Part shown: piece by piece, positions 28,030-36,369 of the stretch
How the letters are laid out: each line of letters opens with the position of its first letter
Position numbering within the stretch: position 1 is the first letter of the stretch
Assembly (NCBI GenBank): GCA_963820775.1
Contig: CAWGBF010000013.1
Span: 62,001 to 126,000, forward strand
Direction: 5' to 3'
Length of the DNA stretch: 64,000 bases
Origin: Roseiarcus sp963820775
GTDB lineage: Bacteria; Pseudomonadota; Alphaproteobacteria; Rhizobiales; Beijerinckiaceae
The notes under the pieces: model-generated
What the model was told of the DNA's origin: nothing
What the model saw: only the letters and a program-made list of their open reading frames with translations
Databases searched by the model: none
Program-made: the position numbers and the translations under genes

Positions 28030-29409
28030 ATGGTCAAGGCGCTCAGCGCGCGGTCGATCGCTTCGCGTCTTTTCCTATCGGCGGCGTTCTGGAGCATTCT
28101 CATCCTCGCGCTCGCCGGGCTCGGTTTGAGCGCGCTCAACAAGCAATGGACCGAAGCCAATTTCGACGAACAGCTTGGGGTCTACCTCAAAGCGCTGGTC
28201 GCCAATGTCGCGGTCCCGAACGAGGAGGGAAAGGCGATCACGCCGGCGGCGATCGCGCCGCAATTCGAGCTCGCGTTCTCGGGCTGGTACTGGCAGATCA
28301 CCCGCACCGACGTGAACCCGCCGGAAATCCGCGCCTCGAAGTCGCTGTTCGCCACCCAATTGCCCCAACTGGTCGCGGTAGGGAATGATCCCGGCGCCAT
28401 CCTCAGTGGTTATGCGGTCGGGCCGGGCGGGCATGAGGTGAGGATGATCCAACGGCAAATCGACGCCGGCGATGACGGGCGGTTCCTGGTGCAGGTGGCC
28501 GCCAACGCCGACGTGATTCAGGCGCAGGAGCGCAGCTTCGAATTGGCGCTCGCCGCGACGTTCCTGACGCTGGCGTTGGCGCTGACCGGCTCGACGGCGC
28601 TCGCGGTTCGATTCGGCCTACGCCCACTGAGGGTCCTGCGGGAAGGGGTCGCCGCAATCCGCCGCGGAGAGGCCGAACATATCGCCGGCGAATTTCCGCA
28701 GGACGTCGCTCCGCTGGCGACCGAGGTCAATCAGCTGATCGACGCCAACCGCGAGATCGTCGAGCGCGCGCGCACCCAGGTCGGCAATCTCGCCCATGCG
28801 CTCAAGACGCCGCTTAGCGTGCTGATGAACGAGGCCGATTCCGAGAGCGCGAGCCTCAAGGAAAAGGTGCGCGAACAGGCCGAGATCATGCGCCGGCAGG
28901 TGTCGTTCTACCTCGACCGCGCGCGCGCCGCCGCTCGCGCCAGGACCTTCGGCTCGGCGACCGAGGTGAAGCCCGTCGTCGAGGGGCTCGTCCGCACCTT
29001 CAAGAAACTGCACGGCGAGCAGGTTCTAACCTTCGACGTCGAGCTGCAGCCCGGCCTCAGGTTCCGCGGCGAAGCGCAGGATCTGACCGATCTGATCGGC
29101 AACCTGCTCGACAACGCCGGAAAATGGGCGCGCGAGCGGGTCGCCATTCACGCCGCTCGCGCGATCGCGGCCGAAAAGGACCCCAGCCCATTTCTCGTCG
29201 CCGAGATTGACGATGACGGTCCGGGCCTCGACAGAAACGCGCGCGCCGCGGCGATCGAGCGGGGAAAGCGGCTCGACGAGTCACGGCCCGGCTCCGGCCT
29301 CGGCCTGTCGATCGTGGTCGAACTCGCCTCGATCTACGGCGGCTCGCTCGAGCTCGACGAAAGCCCGCTCGGGGGCTTGCGAGCGATCTTAAGGCTGCCG
29401 TGCGTCTGA
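28030..29409 (+). CDS. Sensor histidine kinase
   Basis: The 459-residue inner-membrane kinase has a first transmembrane helix at residues about 17-35, a periplasmic sensor region of about 130 residues, and a second helix near ALAATFLTLALALTGSTAL. The HAMP-like region and H-box follow (GNLAHALKTPLSVLMNEAD, phospho-accepting His in HALKTP). The ATPase boxes are LIGNLLDNAGKWA (N), DDDGPGLD (G1) and GSGLGLSIVVELA (G2). The PhoQ-like HALKTP box is typical of alphaproteobacterial FeuQ-type sensors. No response regulator gene is adjacent, which is unusual. The start at 28030 is chosen over 27937 because the membrane helix follows it directly. Confidence 0.9.
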   Translation: MVKALSARSIASRLFLSAAFWSILILALAGLGLSALNKQWTEANFDEQLGVYLKALVANVAVPNEEGKAITPAAIAPQFELAFSGWYWQITRTDVNPPEIRASKSLFATQLPQLVAVGNDPGAILSGYAVGPGGHEVRMIQRQIDAGDDGRFLVQVAANADVIQAQERSFELALAATFLTLALALTGSTALAVRFGLRPLRVLREGVAAIRRGEAEHIAGEFPQDVAPLATEVNQLIDANREIVERARTQVGNLAHALKTPLSVLMNEADSESASLKEKVREQAEIMRRQVSFYLDRARAAARARTFGSATEVKPVVEGLVRTFKKLHGEQVLTFDVELQPGLRFRGEAQDLTDLIGNLLDNAGKWARERVAIHAARAIAAEKDPSPFLVAEIDDDGPGLDRNARAAAIERGKRLDESRPGSGLGLSIVVELASIYGGSLELDESPLGGLRAILRLPCV

Positions 29410-29459
29410 CGTCTTATTCCGCCGTCGGCGAATCTCAAACGACCGGGAGAATCGGATCA

Positions 29460-29909
29460 ATGCGGGCGACCCTTCTCATCATCGCGCTCGGCTCGATCGG
29501 GCTTGCTGGCTGTCAAAGCGTCGGGTCGAACGGCGCGCCGCCGGTCACCGGCTCGACGATGCCGGCCGGCCCCGCAACGACAAGTGTTGCGCCCACGCCG
29601 ACAGGGATTCCCGCCCCGGCGATTCCGAGCGGCGCGGCGCTCGGCGGCGTCCTGGGCGGCCCGGTCGGCGCGTCACTGACAGACGGCGACCGCGAGGCGG
29701 CTTGGGACGCGCAGGTGGCGGCGCTCGATTCGGGTCAGAAACGCTCGTGGCGCGGCGCCAAGGGCGTATTCGGCTTTATCGAGCCGGGCGCCCCGACGGG
29801 CGGCGGCTGCCGCGCCTATTCGCAGACCATCTATGTCGCCGGCCGGCCGAACCGCGGCCGCGGGTTGGGATGCAAGCAGCCGGACGGAAGCTGGAAGATG
29901 ACGAGCTGA
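29460..29909 (+). CDS. Putative outer-membrane lipoprotein
   Basis: The 149-residue protein has a lipoprotein signal with lipobox (LLIIALGSIGLAGC), a Pro/Thr/Ala-rich linker, then a glycine motif (ALGGVLGGPVGASLTDGD) like the glycine-zipper part of 17-kDa surface antigens. The C-terminal region (CRAYSQTIYVAGRPNRGRG, then CKQPDGSWKM) matches the tail of that family. It follows the sensor kinase by 50 bp on the same strand and may be co-transcribed with it. Its function is structural or unknown. Confidence 0.75.
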   Translation: MRATLLIIALGSIGLAGCQSVGSNGAPPVTGSTMPAGPATTSVAPTPTGIPAPAIPSGAALGGVLGGPVGASLTDGDREAAWDAQVAALDSGQKRSWRGAKGVFGFIEPGAPTGGGCRAYSQTIYVAGRPNRGRGLGCKQPDGSWKMTS

Positions 29910-29964
29910 GATCCTTCCTGCCTAGCGGGCTACTCCATTTCGGCGGAATTGCTGGCGTTAGCGC

Positions 29965-30155
29965 CCCCACCCCCATAGCCCGTCGAGAGACGGGCGTTCT
30001 TCCCAAACGCCCTAAGGGTGGGGGGTCGTGCGGACCGAGGAGATTATCGAATGCGCCATCGCTGGCTTGTCGCATAGGACCGTGCGACCCCCCGCCTCTG
30101 TCCTCCCCCGCCATAGGGCGCCCGAAGGACGCCCGCCTCTCGACGGGCTAAGGGG
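29965..30155. repeat. Long imperfect inverted repeat
   Basis: Left-arm sequence TAGCCCGTCGAGAGACGGGC (about 29978) pairs with GCCCGCCTCTCGACGGGCTA (about 30131). Outer C- and G-runs pair, and inner CCCTAAGGGTGGGGGGTCG pairs with CGACCCCCCGCC near 30083. Arms are roughly 65-75 bp with mismatches, and the centre is about 45 bp. It lies between two convergent genes and could form a large hairpin, act as a terminator, or be a small non-coding mobile repeat. Confidence 0.6.
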
Positions 30156-30298
30156 GGAGGAGGCGCAGCGGAGCGATCCTCGCCTAAACTCAACTGCAGA
30201 AGGCTCTGGGGCGCGGGTCGCGAAGGGGCGCCGCGCCGCCAGGGGCTTGGCCGTCTCGACGCGGCGCGAAGCCTTGGCGCTGAAGCGGTCCCTCTGGC

Positions 30299-31096
30299 CT
30301 ACGACGATCTGGGCCCCTTCGCGGCCCGCAGAAAGGCGATCAACAGCAGCACCGCGGCGGGCCATTGAAACCAGATCTTGTGGAGGCCGCTGAATACGTT
30401 GATCACAAACAAGAAGACTGTGATGGCGATCATCGCGGCGCTGACACGAGGCAACCTCGCGTACCATTCCCAGGCGCGAGACAAGCCCGTCTCCGCACGA
30501 TCTGGAGGCGCCGGGGGGTTCATTCTCGGCTCGGGCGGCGACGTCGGCAGCCGCGGCGGGGCGCCGCCGTGAAGCACGCGATAGCCCGTCACCGGATGGG
30601 CGACGTTCTTCAAGCTTTGTTCGCCGAGGCAGTCGAACCCGATGGACAGCTTGTTGCGCACCTGCTCATACACCGGACCGGATATCAAGATTCCGCCCGG
30701 TTCGGCCAGTTCCTGCAGTCGCGCCGCGATGTTGACGCCGTCGCCATAGACATCGTCGCCCTCCAGCATCACGTCGCCCAGATTGATGCCAATGCGAAAA
30801 TTCATCCGCTGCTCTTCGGGCAGCTCGTCGTTGTGGCTGGAGAGTTCCTGCTGCGTCTCGACGGCGCATTGCACCGCCTCGACGACGCTCATGAATTCGG
30901 CGATGACGGCGTCGCCCCAAGTGTTGACGATGCGCCCATCGTGGCGCTCGATCAGCGTCGCCATGGCCGCCCGGCGCCGGCGCAGCGTCGCCAGCGTGCC
31001 CGCTTCGTCCGCCCCCATGAGGCGGGTATATCCCGCGGCGTCGGCGCATAGGAGCGTCGTGAGCCGCCGCCTGACCCTGTCCGTCATGAGCGCCAT
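30299..31096 (-). CDS. Class III adenylate/guanylate cyclase with C-terminal membrane segments
   Basis: This 265-residue protein has an N-terminal cyclase domain that makes cAMP or cGMP from the NTP. Metal-binding and catalytic motifs are LCADAAGYTRLMG, NTWGDAVIAEF and YGDGVNIAARLQE. A proline-rich linker follows, then two hydrophobic helices (MIAITVFLFVINVFSG and WPAAVLLLIAFLRAA) anchoring it in the membrane at its C-terminus. Placing the catalytic domain before the anchor is common in alphaproteobacterial cyclases. It is the third gene of this fold in the window. Start 31096 or 31084. Confidence 0.85.
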   Translation of the reverse strand: MALMTDRVRRRLTTLLCADAAGYTRLMGADEAGTLATLRRRRAAMATLIERHDGRIVNTWGDAVIAEFMSVVEAVQCAVETQQELSSHNDELPEEQRMNFRIGINLGDVMLEGDDVYGDGVNIAARLQELAEPGGILISGPVYEQVRNKLSIGFDCLGEQSLKNVAHPVTGYRVLHGGAPPRLPTSPPEPRMNPPAPPDRAETGLSRAWEWYARLPRVSAAMIAITVFLFVINVFSGLHKIWFQWPAAVLLLIAFLRAAKGPRSS

Positions 31097-31261
31097 ACTA
31101 GCGCAAAAGCTCCCGGATGGCGCGGCGCGTCATTGCGGCTCCCACCGTGGCGAGCCTCTTTCGGATGGGGCCGTTTGGCGAAGCCAGATGAAATTTCTCG
31201 ACAAATTCTTTCCGATTAGCCGAAGGTGTGCGATATTGGCGGTTTGGTCGAAAGGAACCGC

Positions 31262-31811
31262 ATGCCCGCGCCCGCCCGCGTCTCAAAGCCCGCCCCATCC
31301 TTCACCGAGGAGCATAAGCGCGCGCAGCGGATCTTCGCCCGCCTGATGGGCGGCGAGTTGATGCGCGCCATCGCGGCTTCAGAAAACCTCAGCCTCCGTC
31401 GTGTCCAGCAGATCGTCCACGAACAGCTGGATCGGCGCAACGCCAATCCGGCCGACGACTTTGCGCTCCTGCAGATCGCGCGGCTCGAGCGGGCGCTCGA
31501 CCTGATCGGCGGCCAGATCGACGCGGGAAAACCTTCGGCGGCGCATGCCTATTCGCATTCTCGACCATCTGAACCGCCTCGCGTCGGACCGCCTGCGGCT
31601 CAAGGGCATACACCAAAGGATGGGCGACGAAGTCGACAAGACGGAAGATCGGCTCGCCCGCCTCGACACGGCGCGCGAGGCGCTAGCGGTCAGACAAGCC
31701 TCGCCGGTCCTTCGCGCGAACGCAGCGAAACGAAATCGACCTCAAGCCCTTGATAACAAAGAAAACCGCGAAACGGCTGATTCGCCGCCCCCAATGATTT
31801 CAGAGGCTTAA
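31262..31811 (+). CDS. Small HTH protein, terminase-small-subunit-like, one frameshift
   Basis: The N-terminal half reads like a DNA-binding helix-turn-helix (GGELMRAIAASENLSLRRVQ) followed by a helical segment (LLQIARLERALDLIGGQIDA). One extra base near 31540 shifts the frame; the continuation is IRILDHLNRLASDRLRLKG, for about 182 residues in total. The helical pattern resembles phage terminase small subunits, but no large subunit or other phage gene is nearby, so the role is unknown. The start at 31262 follows an AAAGGA ribosome binding site. Confidence 0.5.
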
Positions 31812-31960
31812 GGTTTCACAAGCGAAAGGTTTCGTTTCGCCTGGCGAAATGAGGCCTCCCCGCCCTCAACCAAAAAGAAGCGCTCGAAAGCGGCGCAAAA
31901 GCGCACTTAAATCCCTCAAATCATTCGCCTGCGCAAACTTGTGCGCGGGGCCCCGCTCCC

Positions 31961-32428
31961 TCAACCGGAGAGGAGCCCCTTCACGATCGCGCTCGCCTTG
32001 GCGAAATCCATTTCGCCGGGATGAGCCGCCTTGAGCGCGTTGACGACCTTGCCCATGTCCTTGACGCTCTTGGCGTCGGTCGAGGCGATGGCGGCCTTGG
32101 CGGCAGCGATCACCGCCGCTTCGTCCATCTGCTTGGGCAGGAATTCGCCGATCACCTTAATCTCCGCGTTTTCCTGCTCTGCGAGCTCCTTGCGTCCGGC
32201 TTCGGCGTAGATCGTTGCGGATTCCTGGCGGGATTTCATCATCTTGGTGAGCAGCGCGAGTTCATCGGCCTGGCTGACGATCTTGCCCGCGCCGCGCGCC
32301 TCGATCTCGCGGTCCTTCAGCGCCGCCATGATGAGGCGGAGCGCGCCGACGCGAACCTTGTCGCCTCCCTTCATCGCCTCTTTCATTCGCGTGGCCACGG
32401 CCTCGCGCAACGGCGCCGAACTGGGCAT
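31961..32428 (-). CDS. yqeY: GatB/YqeY domain protein
   Basis: This 155-residue soluble protein consists of one GatB/YqeY domain, similar to the tail of the amidotransferase GatB but free-standing. Typical segments are VRVGALRLIMAALKDREIEA, MKSRQESATIYAEAGR, IGEFLPKQMDEAAV and MGKVVNALKAAHPGEMDFA. The molecular function is not established. The start at 32428 is supported by GAGGAG upstream. It is divergent from carA, a neighbourhood commonly seen in alphaproteobacteria, where dnaG and rpoD often follow elsewhere. Confidence 0.92.
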   Translation of the reverse strand: MPSSAPLREAVATRMKEAMKGGDKVRVGALRLIMAALKDREIEARGAGKIVSQADELALLTKMMKSRQESATIYAEAGRKELAEQENAEIKVIGEFLPKQMDEAAVIAAAKAAIASTDAKSVKDMGKVVNALKAAHPGEMDFAKASAIVKGLLSG

Positions 32429-32500
32429 GAGTCTCCTCGCTCGTTGGAACCGGCGCGCCAAGCTTGACGCGCGTGAAGGGCGGCGCTTAAGCACACCCGT

Positions 32501-33736
32501 ATGTCAAGCGCAACACGCCCCGCCCTCTCGCCGAGCCCGGATGACCCGTCTTCCGGCTGGCGCCCGCGCATCGCGACCGGCGTTATCGTGCTCGCGGACG
32601 GCGCGGTTATCGAGGGCTTCGGAGTGGGGGCGAGCGGCGCCGCGGTCGGCGAGATCTGCTTCAACACGGCGATGACGGGCTACGAGGAGATCCTGACCGA
32701 CCCCTCCTACGCCGCCCAGATCGTCACCTTCACCTTCCCGCATATCGGGATCGTCGGCGTCAACGACGAGGACATCGAAGTCGTCAATCCCGCGGCGGCG
32801 CCGGCCGCGATCGGCGCCATCATGCGCGCCGACATTGCGGGTCCGTCGAATTTTCGCGCTCGCGGGCGGCTCGACAACTGGCTCAAGTCTAGGGGTGTCA
32901 TTGGCGTCACGGGCATCGACACCCGCGCGCTGACCACGCTGATCCGCGAGCGCGGCATGCCGAACGCGGTGATCGCCCATTCGCCCGACGGCGCCTTCGA
33001 CCTCGACGCGCTGCGCGCCAAGGCGGCACGCTGGCCCGGCATCGACGGCATGGACCTCGTTCCCTCGGTGGGCTCGACCCAGCGCTACGATTGGGGCGAG
33101 ACGAGCTGGACTCTGGAAGACGGCTACAGCCCGCGGCAGGCGACCCGCTTTCACGTGGTCGCGATCGACTACGGGACCAAGCGCAATATCCTCAAACTCC
33201 TCAACGACTGCGACTGCGCGGTGACCGTGGTTCCAGCGACGGCGAGCGCCGAGGACATCCTGGCGCTCAAGCCCGACGGGGTCGTGCTCTCCAACGGACC
33301 CGGCGACCCGGCGGCCACCGGCGAATACGCCGTGCCCACGATTCAGGCGCTCCTGGAGACCAAGGTGCCCCTGTTCGGCGTCTGCCTCGGCCATCAGCTC
33401 CTGGGGCTCGCGGTCGGCGCGCGGACCGTCAAAATGCCGCAGGGTCATCACGGCGCCAACCATCCGGTCAAGGACTTCACCACCGGCAAGGTCGAGGTCG
33501 TGTCGATGAACCATGGCTTCGCGGTCGATCGGGCAAGCCTGCCCGCGAACGCCGAGGAAACCCACGTGTCGCTGTTCGACGGCTCGAATTGCGGCATCGC
33601 GCTTGCCGACCGGCCCGCGTTCTCGGTGCAATATCACCCCGAGGCCTCGCCGGGGCCGCGCGACAGCCAGTACCTCTTCCGCCGATTCGTCGATCTGATC
33701 GCCGCCTCCAAGGCTGAGGCGACGCGAGCGGCCTAA
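32501..33736 (+). CDS. carA: Carbamoyl-phosphate synthase small subunit
   Basis: CarA is the glutaminase subunit supplying ammonia to CarB for carbamoyl phosphate, used in arginine and pyrimidine synthesis. The 411-residue protein has the N-terminal small-subunit domain (GEICFNTAMTGYEEILTDPS, GVTGIDTRALTTLIRE). The class I glutamine amidotransferase domain has nucleophile Cys in FGVCLGHQLLG, and His and Glu in QYHPEASPGP. It is divergent from yqeY with a 72-bp gap. The large subunit gene is not in this window. Confidence 0.97.
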   Translation: MSSATRPALSPSPDDPSSGWRPRIATGVIVLADGAVIEGFGVGASGAAVGEICFNTAMTGYEEILTDPSYAAQIVTFTFPHIGIVGVNDEDIEVVNPAAAPAAIGAIMRADIAGPSNFRARGRLDNWLKSRGVIGVTGIDTRALTTLIRERGMPNAVIAHSPDGAFDLDALRAKAARWPGIDGMDLVPSVGSTQRYDWGETSWTLEDGYSPRQATRFHVVAIDYGTKRNILKLLNDCDCAVTVVPATASAEDILALKPDGVVLSNGPGDPAATGEYAVPTIQALLETKVPLFGVCLGHQLLGLAVGARTVKMPQGHHGANHPVKDFTTGKVEVVSMNHGFAVDRASLPANAEETHVSLFDGSNCGIALADRPAFSVQYHPEASPGPRDSQYLFRRFVDLIAASKAEATRAA

Positions 33737-34194
33737 GGCGCCGGACGCGCGCGGGTCTCGCTGGCCGGCTCGTAGGTGAATTCCTGCACGCCAACGTCGA
33801 CGACCACGTCGCTCTTCACCCGCGCATTGGTCGCCGCGACGAGCGCTTTGCTCATCTTCACGAAATCGAAGCGGTCGAGGTGGTCGAAGTCGATCGTATC
33901 GTCGTTGTAGACATAGCGAAACGCCTCGTCGACGAGGATCGAATCCGGGGCCATCGCAACCGCCTTAAGCGCGCTCAAGTCGACGGTGTAGCTCAGGAGC
34001 ATGACCGCGTAGCCTTTGATCGCGCCGTCCTTGATGCGAGGGACGTTGATCTCATGCGTCTTGCGCGCTTCCGTCGTCCTTAAGACGGCGGCGCTGGAAC
34101 GGGCCTGGCGCATGGCGAGGACCTTGTCGGCTCCCATCTCGCCCGCGATCACGGCGGCGATCGCCGCGACGCCGATGAGCATGGCCTTGATCAT
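33733..34194 (-). CDS. Conserved hypothetical protein at the end of a flagellar operon
   Basis: The 153-residue protein has one N-terminal membrane anchor (MIKAMLIGVAAIAAVIAGEM) and a soluble domain with pattern VMLLSYTVDLSALKAVAM and ATNARVKSDVVVDVGVQEF. The single-pass topology and the last motif recall FliL-like proteins, but the similarity is weak. It overlaps the preceding FlgN-like gene by four bases, so it belongs to the flagellar transcription unit. Its 3' end overlaps the convergent carA stop by four bases. Confidence 0.6.
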   Translation of the reverse strand: MIKAMLIGVAAIAAVIAGEMGADKVLAMRQARSSAAVLRTTEARKTHEINVPRIKDGAIKGYAVMLLSYTVDLSALKAVAMAPDSILVDEAFRYVYNDDTIDFDHLDRFDFVKMSKALVAATNARVKSDVVVDVGVQEFTYEPASETRARPAP

Positions 34195-34574
34195 TCGCGC
34201 GCCGGCCTCCAGGCGAGGGCGGTGTAAGTTCCGTCGGATTGACCGTCCTGAATCGCGCGGGCGATGATGTCCGAGACCGCCTCGCAGGCTTTCAGCTGCA
34301 CCGCCAGCGCCCGCCGATTGATCTCGAGCCGGGCGTGAAGTTCCGCCAGCGCGTCGCGCAGCGGCCCGGCCGCCGTTGCGCCGCTGAGCGCCGGAATGAC
34401 GCGACTGAGCTCGAGCAGGCCCTGATTCTTGCTCTGACTGTAGGCCTCGTATTTGGCGCGCCGGCCCTGCTCGAGGTCGCGATTCTCCGCCTCAACGGTC
34501 GCGCTGAGACGTTCGATGATCGGCAACGCCGCGGCGGCCGCCGGAGATTGGGCTCGGCGCGCCGATTGGCTCAT
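34191..34574 (-). CDS. FlgN-like flagellar chaperone
   Basis: This 127-residue helical protein resembles the alphaproteobacterial FlgN group: a long N-terminal helix, the segment AYSQSKNQGLLELSR, and a C-terminal pattern (INRRALAVQLKACEAVSDII, ending DGTYTALAW). FlgN chaperones hook-associated proteins FlgK and FlgL to the export gate, and both are encoded nearby. It overlaps the flgJ-like gene upstream and the following gene by four bases each. The call rests on pattern and context. Confidence 0.65.
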   Translation of the reverse strand: MSQSARRAQSPAAAAALPIIERLSATVEAENRDLEQGRRAKYEAYSQSKNQGLLELSRVIPALSGATAAGPLRDALAELHARLEINRRALAVQLKACEAVSDIIARAIQDGQSDGTYTALAWRPARE

Positions 34575-35131
34575 GTCCGTTTGCGTCCGGGAAACAGAAC
34601 AGCGCCATTTTCAGGCTCGGCGGCGGCCGGCGCCGACAGGATGTTGGCGCTCATTTGGGCCGCAGGCTCGCCCAGCGCCTTCGCGGCTTCGCCAATGCGC
34701 CCCGGATGTGAGGCGAGCTCGTGGGTGGCGAACAGGCGCCTGGCGAGGCCGAGTTTTCCCGACTTGGCGATTTGCATCGAAACCTGCTCGGCGAGCATAG
34801 AGCGCCACATATCGCCGGCCATTCCCTGCCCGAAGACCTCGCCCGTATCCTTCGGCAACATTTCGCCGACGAACGAATTCAACATCATCGCCTCGAACTG
34901 CGTCTTTGCTTGGCCAAGCTTGTCCGGTCCCCCTGGCGCCTCTGCGAGACGCGACCGCGCGTCGGCGGCGCTCGCGGGCGGAGCCGCCCGGTCCAGGTCG
35001 GCGGCAAAGTCGGCCGCCGGGGCGTTCGGGCCCGCGACCGCGTTGAGCCGCTGTGCGGCCAGGCTCGCGCGCGACGGATCGGCCGCGCTGGCCACTTCAA
35101 GGACGACATCTGTACGAGGATTGAAAGCCAT
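34571..35131 (-). CDS. flgJ: Rod-binding protein, FlgJ N-terminal type
   Basis: The 186-residue protein contains the rod-binding domain of FlgJ: KLGQAKTQFEAMMLNSFVGE, then LPKDTGEVFGQGMAGDMWRS and MLAEQVSMQIAKSGKLGLAR. It lacks the C-terminal muramidase of enterobacterial FlgJ, as is usual in alphaproteobacteria. It helps cap and assemble the flagellar rod in the periplasm. It lies between the FliJ-like and FlgN-like genes on the same strand. Confidence 0.85.
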   Translation of the reverse strand: MAFNPRTDVVLEVASAADPSRASLAAQRLNAVAGPNAPAADFAADLDRAAPPASAADARSRLAEAPGGPDKLGQAKTQFEAMMLNSFVGEMLPKDTGEVFGQGMAGDMWRSMLAEQVSMQIAKSGKLGLARRLFATHELASHPGRIGEAAKALGEPAAQMSANILSAPAAAEPENGAVLFPGRKRT

Positions 35132-35178
35132 TGAGCGCCCCGAAAGGTGCGTAGGAGAGCAAGCGTCCTCCTTTAGCC

Positions 35179-35574
35179 TTACGTCGAGCTTGCGCTTCGG
35201 GCGATCGCCTGCTCGATGATCTCGGCCAGCGCCTTGCGCTCGTTCAAGCGCCGATAGCCTAGGGCCGCGGCTTCGATCGCGAGCTCCGCAAGCTTCGAGC
35301 GCGTCCCCTGCATAAGCACGCTGCGACGCGCGCTTTCTTGCTCGCGCGCCAGCTGATCGAGCGTCATCTGCAATGCGCGAATGCGGCGGGCGACCAGTCC
35401 GGCTTGACCGCCATAGGCGATCTCGTCCGCCTCCAGCGTCTCGAAGACCGCCTTCAGATCGTCATTCAATCCCGCCTGCTGGCGTTCGAGCGAATGAAGC
35501 CTCCAGCGGCCGACATCGTGCATGAGCGCTTGAAGCCGGCCGATACGAGTCAGCGCGTCGAGCCGTCTTTTCAT
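35179..35574 (-). CDS. FliJ-like flagellar export protein
   Basis: This 131-residue protein is almost entirely charged alpha-helix, probably an antiparallel coiled coil (MKRRLDALTRIGRLQALMHD through ELAIEAAALGYRRLNERKAL). Size, helix content and position directly after fliR match the FliJ role as a stalk-like factor of the export ATPase. Sequence similarity alone is weak because FliJ proteins diverge strongly. No other fliJ candidate is seen in the window. Confidence 0.55.
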   Translation of the reverse strand: MKRRLDALTRIGRLQALMHDVGRWRLHSLERQQAGLNDDLKAVFETLEADEIAYGGQAGLVARRIRALQMTLDQLAREQESARRSVLMQGTRSKLAELAIEAAALGYRRLNERKALAEIIEQAIARSASST

Positions 35575-35577
35575 CGG

Positions 35578-36369
35578 CTAGCCGGAAATTAGCCAGACGC
35601 CGAAGCCGCTAATGAACGCTTCGATCGCTGGTTTGATGGTGAAGTAGAGCAACAGCAGCCCGCCCGCGGCGACAAACGGCGTGGCGACGAAGAAGACCTG
35701 GACCTGTGGGGTGAGGCGGTTGACCAGCGCCAGCGCCAGATTGACCACCAGCGCATAGATCACATAGGGCGAAGCGATCCTCAGCGCGAGCCTGAACAAT
35801 TCGCCTAGCACGTCGGCGATCTGCTTCAGCGCCAGTCGCGCATTGAAGTCAGCGCCGACCGGCACGACGTCATAGGAGGCGACGAGGCCGCGCAGCAGCT
35901 CCCAATGAAGGTTGGCTGCGAACAGAAGCGCGATCGCGGCGAGGGAGATGAGTGTCGCCAATGGGGCCATTGGTTCGTCACCCTCGATTTGGAATCCCGA
36001 CGGACTGGCGAATCCAAGCATGGTGGCTGCCCCCACTGCGAGGGCTTCAAGCGCGAAATAGAACATCCGCACAAGGACGCCGATGAGGCCGCCGACCAGC
36101 GACTCGACGGCGATCACTTTGAGGGTGAGGATCGGATCGTCGCCCAGCGCGGCGCCTGGCACGCGCTCGAGCAATAGCGGCGTCAGCGTCAGGGTGACCG
36201 CGAGAGCCACGAACAAGCGAACCTGGGTCGGAATCTGCGCGTTCGAGAATCCGGGCGCCAGCATCAGGCAGCCGCCGATGCGGCAGAACAGCACGAAAAC
36301 GCCGATCGCGGCCCTTGGCGCGAGCGCCGCGTGGGGCGCGGCCATCGCCCCGGAGATGAGCGCGGTCAC
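35578..36369 (-). CDS. fliR: Flagellar type III export gate protein FliR
   Basis: FliR is an inner-membrane component of the export gate with FliP and FliQ. The 263-residue protein has six or so hydrophobic segments (IGVFVLFCRIGGCLMLAPGF, LFVALAVTLTLTPLLL, VESLVGGLIGVLVRMFYFAL) and the family motif MLGFASPSGFQIEGDEPMA. The start overlaps the flhA stop by four bases, and the gene is followed by a FliJ-like gene. Confidence 0.94.
   Translation of the reverse strand: MTALISGAMAAPHAALAPRAAIGVFVLFCRIGGCLMLAPGFSNAQIPTQVRLFVALAVTLTLTPLLLERVPGAALGDDPILTLKVIAVESLVGGLIGVLVRMFYFALEALAVGAATMLGFASPSGFQIEGDEPMAPLATLISLAAIALLFAANLHWELLRGLVASYDVVPVGADFNARLALKQIADVLGELFRLALRIASPYVIYALVVNLALALVNRLTPQVQVFFVATPFVAAGGLLLLYFTIKPAIEAFISGFGVWLISG

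Noticed and set aside
32504..33637. 377-codon reverse frame over carA
   Set aside because: carA on the forward strand carries all catalytic residues. The reverse frame is compositional noise.
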